Positions 43,994 through 54,346 of a DNA stretch of 64,000 nt are shown here, in pieces. Source of the DNA: Mixophyes australis (lineage: Eukaryota; Chordata; Amphibia; Anura; Limnodynastidae); assembly GCA_036250195.1 (NCBI GenBank), contig JAVHZZ010000003.1, forward strand, positions 61,150,789-61,214,788. Direction: 5' to 3'. A program made the position numbers and the translations under genes. The notes under the pieces were generated by a model, which had not been told where the DNA came from, ran no database searches, and was given only the letters and a program-made list of their open reading frames with translations. Position 1 is the stretch's first letter. Each line of letters opens with the position of its first letter.

Positions 43994-45350
43994 TTTAATA
44001 AGCTTATTACAGACACAAGTAAGAACATTCTAACCCATTAAAATAATGGCATAAGAAAAAGATAAAAGTTTCAAAAGTAAAAGGCTAGGCTCAGGATAGT
44101 AGACCTGGACCAAAAGAAATCCCAAATATTACATTTATTTTATTACACTGTTACATTAGCCAGGACCAAACATAACTCTAAAGCCCTGCTTAGTGCATTT
44201 TCTAGACAAAGAAAGATCATTATCTCTTAGACATTTGTCTGATACACTAAGAGCCAAATTCGAGGGTCTTGTTTATTTCACATAATCTTCACAGTCAAGA
44301 TCCTCAGTTACCCCCATTAAGTTACAGTCTTTAGAACATAAGTGAATCAATATGATGGAGCTGTACAAGGTATCACAGCCAAAACTCTCCTCTCACAGGT
44401 TATAATGTCATGAAAAGAGTATCCCATCTGGCGCTTGGGCCCAGCTTAAAAAATATGTTATCCAGACACATTTTATACATACCAGATTTATCTGGTATAG
44501 AGCTGCATAACAAACATATTGAGTAGAAGTGCAGCTTGTGTAATGATATTTAGAACACCTTACTAACGGCAGGCGACCTGCAGAGTTCCAGCTGTTATAT
44601 TACAGCTTGCAACACAGTCACACATATCAGAAGAATGCTTTCAGGAAACCCCCTGCAACTACTTTTTTATCCGCTACAATGGACAATAGCCATTATTAAT
44701 ATACAGTAAGTGATGTCACTTTATCTATAAAATATCCTTGTAACTATTTGGAGACAGGTTTATCCCGAATGTGACTTTATTATGCCAGAGTGCAGGAACA
44801 TGAAACTCAGGAACACAGCATCACAGGCGTGAGCAGGGTCAGGTAAAGTGCAAGCAGTATTTTCCCAGACAAAGGATACCACAAAGTGGGTGGCAGAATA
44901 CACTTCTTGCTTTTAGAAAACAACTTTCCACCTAGTCTGCTAGGCCTTATAAACCATAAAATGTATAGTTTAGATGTCTCTCTTTCATGCACCAATCCCC
45001 CGTTGCAGATGTTATTCCTTGTTACTGTAACTGGTAATATAATAACCACACATACACCAGGGGATAAATGTATCAAGGGACGATTTTTTCAGCATGTTAA
45101 AATCACGACCGCGATTTTAGTCCAAAAGTCATCAAATGTATTAACCTGCCATTTTTACCCTGATCTTCCAAATCACTGGTCATCTCTGACGCTTTGCTGC
45201 AATGTCAAACATTCCCATGTTTAGCTAACTCTACTGTGTTTCCTGCGTATTTAGTAAACACGTCACTGTTGCACTGTTCTGTCTTTACAGCCAGAGGTCC
45301 GGCAGCTGTCAAATGTTTAAAAATAAATAAATGTTCAAAAAAAAAAAAGT
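43994..45350. other. No gene seen; left flank of an inverted-repeat element
   Basis: 43,994-45,060 has no recognisable structure. From 45,061 (gggataaatgtatcaaggga) to 45,350 the sequence looks like the outer terminal part of the inverted-repeat element that follows, but no inverse of it lies on the right side. Confidence 0.35.
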
Positions 45351-46526
45351 GCGGGGTCCCCCCGCCCGAGCACTGTTAACCCTAGTGCTGTCAGCCTACT
45401 GCTGGTTACGTGAAAATCGCGGAAAAATTTGAGTGGGGTCCTCCCAATTTTCACTTAACCAGCACCAGGCAAACCAGCCTGGGTGGGTGGCACTATTGCA
45501 GGGGGACATGCAGCAGGGGTCCCCCTGCCATAATGGCAACCAACCCCAGGCTGTTCATCGCTGGGCTGGATTCCCTAGGCAGTGGGGTCCGCCGAAAAGT
45601 CAGCGGGGCCCCCCTCTAGGGACAACCAGCCCAGTGCTGAAAGCCATAGGGCTCTTCCTACACCCTTGGTTGGTGGATGTAGGGTAATAACGGCGATAGA
45701 AATGTAAAAAACAAACGGACGCCATTTTGTGCCAACTTTGGATACAAATTTAATTGGGACTTGGGTTGCACTCATTTTAGTATTAAAAGCTGCTGACGAC
45801 AGATGAAAACATCACTGGTGAGTATTTTAGGGTTTTATTTATTTTAATAAAATTATGTGGTATAAATGAGGGTGTTTAGTGTCTTTATTGGGGTTTTATT
45901 ATTTTTATTAAATGTATGTGGTTTTAATGAGGGAGTTGTGGTTTATTTAACATTTTGTATTGTGGAACTACAGGTCCCAGCCAGCCGTGGGTGTCAGGGC
46001 ATGTTGACACTTCTGGTTCTCCAAGTGCCAACATGCCCTGGCTGCCATGGGTATGCTGGTACTTGTAGTTATACAAGCAACAGCATGCCCACACTGTTTA
46101 TGGCACCCTGACTGACTGGGACTTGTAGCTTCACAAAACAAAACGGCGTCCGTTTTTTTTTTGTACATTTATATCGCCGTTATTACCCTACTACCCACAG
46201 CCCACAGGGGTAGGAAGAGCCCTTGTGCTTTCAGCACTGGGCTGGTTGTCACTAGAGGGGAGGCCCACTCATTTTTTACGGCGGACCCCACTCCCTAGGG
46301 AATCCTGCCCAGCACTGAACAGCCTGGGGTTGGTTTGTCATTATGGCAAGGGGACCCCTGCCGCGTGTCTTTCTGTTATAGCGTCACCCGCCCCGACTGG
46401 TTTGCCTCGTGCTGATTAAGTGAAAATTGGGGGGACCCCACACAAAATTTTTCCCCGATTTTCATGTAACCAGCAGTAGGCTGGCAGCACTAGGGTTAAC
46501 AGTGCTCGGGCTGGGGGGGCCCGATG
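45351..46526. mobile_element. Long inverted-repeat DNA element, ~390-bp arms
   Basis: The left arm (45,351-45,731) and right arm (46,134-46,526) are inverse copies at roughly 80-85% by eye. Both contain agcactgttaaccctagtgc, gcctactgctggttac, cccaattttcacttaa, ccaaccccaggctgttc, ggtaataacggcgata and acggacgcc. The arms enclose a loop of about 400 bp with a degenerate internal repeat (ttggggttttattattttta) and paired actacaggtcccagc / gggacttgtagct motifs. A-rich runs border both arms. There is no coding capacity. The fold-back architecture suggests a non-autonomous transposon; I see no target duplication. Confidence 0.85.
45969..46131. promoter_or_regulatory. ZNF143-like motifs in the loop of the inverted-repeat element
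   Basis: GAACTACAGGTCCCAGCC at about 45,965 and the inverse-type CTGGGACTTGTAGC at about 46,117 resemble the ZNF143/SBS motif (ACTACAATTCCCAGCATGC). An additional gtacttgtagttat lies at 46,060. The match is partial, so binding is only a possibility. Confidence 0.3.
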
Positions 46527-46617
46527 CTTTTTAAAAAAAAAAAAAAAAAAAGCTTTTATCTATTGTTAACAATTTTGACAGTCTCAGGGGACCTCCACCT
46601 GTATAGTCTGACAGAGA

Positions 46618-46719
46618 GTTTGCCAACTGTCCTGAATCTGGTGGGGCAGTCACAAATTTGGGTGACTGTCTTGTTTAGTCAGGATTTGGTCCAACTACAA
46701 GGACAGTTGAGAGGTATGT
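46618..46719. mobile_element. Small DNA-element fragment (GCCAACTGTCC ... GGACAGTTG)
   Basis: tttgccaactgtcctgaatc on the left and aaggacagttgagaggtatg on the right form an inverted pair about 60 bp apart. The family resembles dispersed elements ending GGACAGTTGGGAGGTATG. The termini are incomplete. Confidence 0.4.
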
Positions 46720-46720
46720 C

Positions 46721-47929
46721 CCGCTTCACACTGTATTGCATGTGAAGGCCAAGCTGCGTGCACCTAACAGTAGTGCACACGGTTTTGCCTGTGTAATTGT
46801 CTATAATTTGTCTAAAATGATAACCACGTCTTAATTGCACCAGACCCCCCCACACTCCCTTTTCAGCGCTACATGATATTAGGTAGGCCCAGTCATTGGT
46901 TTCCCTGGTTGGCCCTTCTTGCCCTAGTCCGACACTGCCCGTGGCAGGGGTAGACGGACACAAGGACCCCTTAGTTTTATTGTAGGCCATATATTTAACA
47001 TTTGAGCACAGTATTTCAGGCTACAAACCTGCCCTGCAATTAAGTTAGACTTAAACCCTGGGCAACAGTTTAGCTAGGCTCAGAGCCTAAGAAAGGGGAC
47101 ACTAGTCAGGCATAGCATATGGCCATATTTTACAGTCACTAGGCCTGTGGGTCCCTATTTTCCCACCAAATCCCCTTTGTAGTGCTCAAGCTTGTAGTGG
47201 TCACATGAGATCCATTAATTATCCCTGTGTCCTGTGCTTCTGCACTCTGCAGTCAGGCCACCGGTAAAGGTAGGCCAGACATGGCTCCTATAACATTGTG
47301 TGATCCATTGTACTGTGTGAAGTGTTTTGTAATGTCCTTTTGCTACTGCTTGCTGTGTGCTGCTGTTCTCCCCTATCTACTCTAGTATTCCAGTGAGTAG
47401 GGTGGCGTGTGGGGAGGGATTTGTTCTGTTTGCCCCCTACAGCTGCTGAGAGAGAGTACACAGCAATCAAGTAAACCGAACAGTTCAGGTGTGGGATTCC
47501 TGCCTTTGTTTATTGTTCTATTTGTTGGTGTTCCAGTGGTTTCCTTCTTATCAGGTAAGATCTCTGCATGTTGTCAATTTCCGCAGGCGTTACTGTGCAG
47601 ACTGTGGTGTGACATATTTAAATAATGTCACATAACACTATGAGCAATTGATAGAAATTTACTACTACATTTTATCAGTGCCCAGCAAACTACATCTGGC
47701 GGCATTTGTTATAAATGTTCAAAATTAGTCCGCTTAAATAGTTTACACCAATGCATTCTGAAATGTAGACCATGACACAGGCCTAGGTGTCGAATGCCAA
47801 ATCTGGACCTGATAGGCACAGAAATCACACCATAGGGTCAGATTATATAGGAAACAAGGCAATTAAGATAAGGTGCTTAGTGTAATGCTAATATAGCATT
47901 AGTGGGAGTGGGAGGTAAGTTTAAAATGT
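46721..47929. other. No gene seen
   Basis: About 1.2 kb of unrecognised sequence with no coding signal. Confidence 0.35.
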
Positions 47930-48160
47930 GGGGACAGATTTATAGTTACGGTAGGGCATTTCCTAGATCAAGTTTAAATTTCAGTGCAAAAACAAAGTGG
48001 TCAAGTATTTGTGTGCTGCATGACAAAAAGACAAAAAAGCAGTATTTTATTTATGTGCAAAATAATAAACTAATTTGCACCTCTTGCATTTAACATGGCT
48101 TGTCCAAGATCAAATTTACTCCCTTTTTGCCCTGCTCTCCTTAATGATTCAGTCAGAAGA
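47930..48160. mobile_element. Decayed copy of the GGGCCTGATTCATTAAGG MITE
   Basis: The phrases gtcaagtatttgtgtgctgc, agtattttatttatgtgcaa, actaatttgcacctcttgca and tttaacatggcttgtcca match the right arm of 36,512-36,845. The right terminus is degraded (ccttaatgattcagtc). The left arm is largely lost. Confidence 0.65.
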
Positions 48161-49016
48161 ACTGGTCGGCTTTAGTTTTACACTGCAATTTAGATTTGAT
48201 CTAGGACAGGCCCCTTCAAACTCTAAAACTGTGACCACATTTTAAATTTGCATCCCCCTTCATGGACTTGCCAATGTGCAAATTGTTTTCTTTGCTCCTA
48301 TCTCTAAATGAGGCCCTGTACCTCTCTCTAAGTGTCGTGCCAACGTTCTGATACAGATTGTGCAGGTGCTGAAACATGGACATGCCTCAGAGAAGCCAGA
48401 GATCAAACAATATAATGAACTGATTTGGAATTACAGGGAGACAGATATCTTCAATCATACAGTACATCTCAAGTGCCAGCATTCAGACATTTCCCATTTG
48501 CAGCCAGAATATCAATTTTTCACCTGGTTTCAAGAGAGCTTGTAGCCCCCCTGTTGTAAATTATTTTTCTTTTTTTCTATTGCTTTATTACATATAAGAG
48601 TTCCAATGAGGGAGTTATAGAGGTGCACACAGGCGTGAAAATTGAAAGAAAAAAATCCTGTAATTATTAGTAGAGTAGCCAAGTATCCTAATGTTCCCAT
48701 CGCCCCAGGACAGTTCCATATTTAACTTAAAATCTTGAAAGTACAAGTCCACCTTAGGACTGTGAGCCGCAAGCAAACGTAAATGATGTATGCTCCGCGT
48801 TCTTCTTGAATCTGCCCCATGTGTCTAATATAGAACTCTATTGAATATTAACAATAATAAAGAGCCAAATGTCCACCATAGGCCATAGGAAGCTTCTATA
48901 CTAGTGTCTTGAACCATCATCTTTCAAGGTGCTGACTTATTACTCCAATCATCCTTGGTCAAAATATTAAAATAATATATTGACCTCTACCATAATATAA
49001 TAAACATAATCTCAAA
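48161..49016. other. No gene seen
   Basis: About 850 bp; the open frame at 48,360-48,545 (61 codons) has no recognisable domain. Confidence 0.35.
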
Positions 49017-49202
49017 TCTTGGTGCAACATGGTGGCTTAGTGGTTAGCACCTCTGCCTCACATCACTAGAGTTATGAGTTTGATTCCCGACCATGGCCTT
49101 ATCTGTGTGGAGTTTGTATGTTCTCCCATGTTTGCATGGGTTTCCTCCTATATTCCAAAATATACTGGTAGGTTAATTGGCTGCTATCAAATTAACCCTA
49201 GT

Positions 49203-49206
<4 letters not shown>

Positions 49207-49238
<32 letters not shown>
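49207..49238 (+). repeat. (TG)n microsatellite
   Basis: About 16 TG units inside the SINE body. Confidence 0.93.
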
Positions 49239-49277
49239 CAGGGAATTTAGGCTGTAAGCTCCAATGGTGCAAAGACT

Positions 49278-49539
49278 CAGGGGCGCACGCAGGATTGTTA
49301 GGGGGGGAGGGTTTCCCCCCCCGCACCAGAAAAAAAAAGAAAAACGAGAGAGCTCAGCATGCGCAGCAGCTCCATTTCCGCAGGCAGCACTGTACTATAC
49401 AACAGCCCCGACGCTGTCAAGGAAGCTTCTTTGACAGCACTGCGGCTGCTGTAAAGTACAGTGCCGCTACATGGGGCATATCGTTAGCGTAAGCAAGGGG
49501 TTTCTGGAGACCCAGAAACCCCCCCTATGTGCGCCAGTG
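49278..49539. mobile_element. hAT-like MITE, CAGGGGCGCACGCAGG, nested in a SINE
   Basis: Begins CAGGGGCGCACGCAGGATTG and a G-run, then gtttccccccc. It ends cagaaaccccccctatgtgc, gccagtg, a good inverse. The interior carries a cagcagc/gctgctg-type inverted core (tacaacagccccgacgctgt against ctgcggctgctgtaaagtac). A sibling lies at 51,698-51,943. Flanks caaagact and gtgagacc are only partly alike, so the 8-bp duplication is degraded or the right end is off by a few bases. Confidence 0.75.
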
Positions 49540-49590
49540 AGACCGGAATTAGTCGCGCTATATAAAAAGCTGCTGATGTTGATGATCTTA

Positions 49591-50982
49591 CTCTAAGCTT
49601 TAACTCTAAATTCCAAACTGTAAATCTATCTAAAATTATCCTGAGCTTAAATTTTGCCTCCCCAACTGTAAAATATAAAAATATAAAAAATCCTTGAACT
49701 GCATCATTTGTACCATTGTAAATGTTTAAAATTATTATTTTGTTTAGAATTGAAAACAACTGGATATGCTACTTTTGTGCAAAGTGGGACCCACCTGTGA
49801 TACATATAGGACTTTCTGTGTACATTGGGTACGAATTGCCTATATTACCGGATATACTGTAATGCAAGTTTTTTCCTGTCAATATTTATTATTGTTTGTG
49901 CAATGTGCTACTGTGATTGACAGAGGCCAGGATTCGGGGCTACAAGTTTTGGTAGGCTTTAGAGTGATCATGTGTGATCAGCTCTCCCTTCTATGAGGGG
50001 CTGTGTCTGGTGTCTATAGAGGTCTGTCCGCTGACCCAGTCTCTCTGGGGAAATGGCAATTAGTTAAGTCAGTTTGTTGTTGGAGCCAGAGCTAGTATAC
50101 AAATATAACACAAGAGACCCTGTGACAGCTCAACAAGCAATGGACCTGATGCAAATATAGTAACACTATTCACACTCACAGGCATGTTTCCCAATACATG
50201 GTAATGAGGCAGGTTATCTATTGTCGCTGATTGCAATGACAATCAGATAAATGGGATGGCAATAACAGAAGTATTGCAGTGCTACTTGTACCTCCACGAT
50301 TCTTGCTAATTAGGCTTCCTCCTAATAGTGATAAAAGTTACCTCCAGCGATATTGGTGACCTTTGGATAGATAGGGTGAAGCCCTATCTTCGTCAAAAAC
50401 ACAGATTATTAGTGGAGATAGGCTTTTCTCTGTTTAATGAATAGAGTCATTGAGTTGCATCTGATAACTTTAGAGACCAGTATAGTCAAAATAGTTGATA
50501 GAATTTCAGATAAATAAAATATAACTTTTATTAAAAACATAGTAAAATAGGATTAAAATTAGCGATATAATTAGTGATAATATGTGAACAATGTGAATTA
50601 AAACTCTGGATGTACTGCTACTTTACTTCTATTATGTTAGAGGAGGACAATATCTATTAATAATGTCAGAAATAAAATTGGGCATAATATAATGCTGAGT
50701 AGTTCTGAAGATGTCTAAATATATATGCTCATATATCCGAGGAGATCTGATATAATCTAATGCTTATATGAAGCTATCATATATTGCCTCTCTTACTAAG
50801 TACCCTAAGATAGACTGATCGATACTATGTAACACTGTATAGAAGTTACTATTCTATGGTGTAGTAATCTTATCCACGTTGCCTCATATATTTATGTAGG
50901 GCATTTTTGCAGCATGTCAGCAATCAAAGGGTCTATTCTAATGATAAAGCAATCAAACTAAGTAGTGCAAGCATCCAGGATA
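49591..50982. other. No gene seen
   Basis: About 1.4 kb, strongly AT-rich in 50,500-50,900. No coding or repeat structure recognised, though the segment next to the ribozyme-like motif at 50,983 might belong to the same old element. Confidence 0.35.
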
Positions 50983-51015
50983 CCGTCGACGCGCGTTTCG
51001 CTAAGCTTTTTCAAG
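50983..51015 (-). ncRNA. Hammerhead-ribozyme-like motif (tentative)
   Basis: On the minus strand the sequence reads CCTTGAAAAAGC, tta, GCGAAACGCGCG. It has the same frame as the 23,894 motif (TTGAAnA, very short stem, GAAACGCG), but the core deviates from the hammerhead consensus (C3 is T, G8 is A). If related to Penelope-type ribozymes it is inactive. The neighbouring sequence shows no retroelement protein. Confidence 0.25.
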
Positions 51016-51697
51016 GACTTGATTTGGGAATTCTAGTGCACCAAACCAATTAACTTCTAGTCTATCCTTCCCTTTGTATTAAGCATTAATTATTGGTAGC
51101 ACCCCTCTTATATCTCAACAGAACAATCTGCGATTAGAATATTAACGATGGTATTTCCCATAATCAGTGCGATAGAGAAAATTTCTTTTCCCATCTTTAG
51201 AGACCTCCCTGTTGGATTAGTAAGTTGCAGTGTTGATCAAACTGAACAAACCAAACTGCAAGTAAACAGCATATTCTGCTTAAACCTTTAGAGCCCACAC
51301 TGCCAAATCAGTAAACTTAGGAGATGATGATTTTTTAATAATAATAATTGTCGAATTGTATATTATATGTATGAAAGTGCTATGAAAAATGCATGTGAAG
51401 GTAATTTGATAATTTTACAATGAAGGCAGTTGGAGAAGTGACGGTATGGCATACCACCGTATACACCCCCACCTCCACCACTGTCTTGTGATAATTAAAT
51501 AATTAAAAAATACGTTTCATCGCAGTAAAGGACAACAGCTGAACATTGGGAACCTGTACTTAATATTACAACAAGTCTAATATAGTGCCACTAGTGACAT
51601 TTTTGGCATAGTCTCACTCATATCTTGAAGGAGTTGTCCAAATTTGTACCACCCCTGTTATTTGAGAACACGTATGTTACCGAATTGTAACTACACA
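51016..51697. other. No gene seen
   Basis: About 680 bp of AT-rich sequence without recognisable structure. Confidence 0.35.
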
Positions 51698-51943
51698 CAG
51701 GGGCGCACAGAGGATTTTTATGGGGAGGTTTCCACCCCCGAAAAAAAAAAAAACCCTAGAGACCTGCCGTGCATGCGCCCGCGCATGCTCGCAAGCTCCG
51801 CTTCGGCTGCACTGTAGTATACAGCAGCCGCGGCGCTGTATACAATACAGCATCGCCGCGGACGCTTCTTAGACAGCGCCGCGGCTGCTGTATACTAGAG
51901 TGCCGATATGGAGACCCAGAAACCCCCCCTGCGTGCGCCACTG
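51698..51943. mobile_element. hAT-like MITE, CAGGGGCGCACAGAGG copy
   Basis: This 246-bp element begins CAGGGGCGCACAGAGGATTT and ends cccctgcgtgcgccactg, a 16-bp-type inverted terminus shared with the MITE at 49,278. The middle folds: gctgcactgtagtatacagc, agccgcggcgctgtat against its inverse near 51,860-51,900. Flanks actacaca and acacaccg share only a short acac run, so no clean duplication is evident. No coding capacity. Confidence 0.78.
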
Positions 51944-53047
51944 ACACACCGCTGGCTCTGATAGCTGTGAGAAGAAAGTGTTGTTGGCACTGGAGATCTT
52001 GGAGAGATTTCAACTTCCACTTAGTATGAAAATAGTGGAGGTCATTTATGAAATGCAAAATGCTAGCTCCTCAGCACAAATGCTACTTTCGACTCAACGT
52101 TCATGACTTTAATCTAGATTTTTGCCTGGGTGCATCATTTTTCTGAGCAAGAGGACGTATTTGCAGAAAAGAAGTTTGCACAGCGGGGAGGACTTGGGTG
52201 GAGGGAAAGCATTTCTAGTTAAGTACAAAGTAGGCACACAGATATACAGATGCACCTCAAGTAGCAATGCAGAAACAAGATTTTATTTTGATGAGTGAGG
52301 TTAACTACAATATGATAAATGAGCGGAGAGTTGGCCGTGTAACCCCCTCACCCCAAGGCTGCTGCTGCTATGGGTGAGGGATGGGGACAGAGGGTTGTGT
52401 GCAAAAACAGATTATTCCTCTTTCCCAAAGTCAACTAGCCCAAAACATAAAAGCTCTGCAGCTATCCTCGACCATTCTAGGCCTTTGGGAACAGTTTCAT
52501 TGACAAGTTTTGGACCACTGTTAAGACAACTTTGCCACCCCAGACATAGGAGCCAACTTTAAAATACCGTTGGGGTGCTTATATTACCTCCAGCATATGA
52601 CTGAAAAATGTCATGCATGGACATGACAGTGGCAGGCAAATAGTGGGGGTGCTCAAGCACCCACAAAGCTGGCTCATTTCACCCCAGGGGTCCCAGTATA
52701 ATGGAAAGATGACCCTAAGATCAATGACCATTATACATTAAGAGTTTAAAAAGAAAGACATACAGGGACTTGGCCTGACCAAGGCACCGAGAGCAATTAT
52801 CTAACTTCAGTTAAAAAGACCATTCTAGCAAAATATAGCACCTAAAAGTTTACCAAAGCCCGCCAAGGACCCTAACCTGTGTGGTGCCCCAAGTCTTTCA
52901 GTCCGTAGTCACAGGTATTGAAAGCCACCAGCCCTGACCCAAAGAAGACTACTTTGGAACCCGCTGATCATATGGAGCACAGGATACTCAACTCCATCTG
53001 TAACATTTCAAAATAAAGCATGGATTACTGCTTTTTTAAAAAATAAA
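51944..53047. other. No gene seen; part of an old DNA element
   Basis: No coding signal. Around 52,545-52,680 the phrases cataggagccaactttaaaa and gggggtgctcaagcacccac (itself a short palindrome) suggest an old DNA-transposon fragment. The open frame at 52,374-52,562 has no recognisable domain. Confidence 0.35.
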
Positions 53048-53213
53048 GATATTTTTAGGGATGAGCGCACTCGGATTTATGAAATCCGAGCCCACCCGAA
53101 CGTTGCGGATCCGAGTCGGATCCGAGACAGATCCGGGTATTGGCGCCAAATTCAAAAGTGAAACTGAGGCTCTGACTCATAATCCCGTTGTCGGATCTCG
53201 CGATACTCGGATC

Positions 53214-53244
53214 CTATAAATTCCCCGCTAGTCGCCGCCATCTT
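53214..53244 (+). promoter_or_regulatory. TATA box and YY1-like site of the full-length hAT
   Basis: CTATAAAT at 53,214-53,221, then GCCGCCATCTT at 53,234-53,244 (inverse of the YY1 core). Position and spacing are identical to copy 1 at 12,793. Transcription probably begins close to the YY1 site, about 1.1 kb upstream of the transposase ATG. Confidence 0.55.
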
Positions 53245-53289
53245 CACTCGGGCATTGATCAGGGTAGAGGGAGGGTGTGTTAGGTGGTC

Positions 53290-54330
53290 CTCTGTGCTGT
53301 TTAGTTCTGTGCTGTTTAGTTCTGTGCTGTTTAGTGCTGTGCTGTTTAGTGCTGTGCTGTGCTGTGCTGTTTAGTGCTGTGCTGTGCTGTGCTGTGTTCT
53401 GCAGTATCAGTCCAGTGGTGCTGTGTGCTGTGCTCTGTCCTTCTGAGGTCAGTGGTGCTGCTGGGTCCTGTGCTGTGTCCTGTTCAGTCCAGTGGTGCTG
53501 TGTCCTGTGCTCTGTGCTTCTAAGGGCATAGTTATTTCCCCAATATTCCCCTGTGTTTAAAAAAATAAAAAAAAGTTTTTTTAAAAAATACCAAAAACTA
53601 CTTTAATATTTTTTAATTACCACAAAATTTGCACAACCAATCCTGCAGTATAAGCCCATTGGTACTGCAATATTACCAAGTTCACACATTCAGCAGTAAA
53701 AGTCCAGTGGTACTGCAATATTACAAAGTTTACACATTCTGCAGTATCAGTCCAGTGGTGCTGTGTCCTGTGCTCTGTCCTGCTGAGTTCCGTAGTGCTG
53801 CTGGGTCCTGTGCCGTGTCCTGTTCAGTCCAGTGGTGCTGTGTCCTGTGCTCTGTGCTTCTAAGGGCATAGTTATTTCCCCATTATTCCCAAGTTTTTAA
53901 AAAAAAAAAAAAAAGAAAAAAAAAAAAAATTTAAAAAAAAAAAAATATATAATAATTATAACCAAATTTGCAAAACCAATCCAGCATTATAAGTCCATTG
54001 GTACTGCAATATTACCAAGTTCACACATTCTGCAGTATCAGTCCAGTGGTGCTGTGTCCTGTGCTCTGTCCTGCTGAGTTCCGTAGTGCTGCTGTGTCCT
54101 GTGCCGTGTCCTGTTCAGTCCAGTGGTGCTGTGTCCTGTGCTCTGTGCTTCTAAGGGCATAGTTATTTCCCCACTATTCCCCAGTTTTTTAAAAATAAAA
54201 AAAAAGTAAAAAAAATTAAAAATTAAAAAAAAAATATATATATAATAATTATAACCAAATTTGCAAAACCAATCCAGCAGTATAAGTCCATTGGTACTGC
54301 AATATTACCAAGTTCACACATTCTGCAGTA
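53290..54330 (+). repeat. Leader tandem repeats of the full-length hAT
   Basis: First a run of about 15-bp units (ctgtgctgtttagtt and variants, 53,290-53,400). Then three copies of a larger unit, each starting gcagtatcagtccagtggtg (53,402, 53,742 and 54,031), passing through cttctaagggcatagttatt and an A-rich stretch, and ending with cacaaccaatcctgcagta or a close variant. The third is followed by an incomplete fourth unit. Copy 1 at 12.9-13.6 kb has the same parts in different number. Open frames here are artefacts. Confidence 0.85.
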
Positions 54331-54346
54331 TCTTGTGCTACATATA

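Larger units (their letters stand above)
49020..49590 (+). mobile_element. tRNA-derived SINE interrupted by a MITE
   Basis: The head has an A box (tggcttagtgg at about 49,033) and a B-box-like gagtttgattccc (about 49,077), the two internal RNA polymerase III promoter elements of tRNA genes. The conserved middle (tgttctcccatgtttgcatg, ggtttcctcctatattcc), a GT microsatellite (49,207-49,238) and gaatttaggctgtaagctcc follow. A hAT-like MITE (49,278-49,539) interrupts the copy, and the tail ggaattagtcgcgctatata ends it. Other copies lie at 9,735, 37,925/39,145 and 61,971. Not a functional tRNA gene. Confidence 0.75.

Noticed and set aside
49033..49090. A tRNA gene
   Set aside because: A and B boxes are present but no cloverleaf can be completed, and the sequence continues as a SINE seen in other places in the window.
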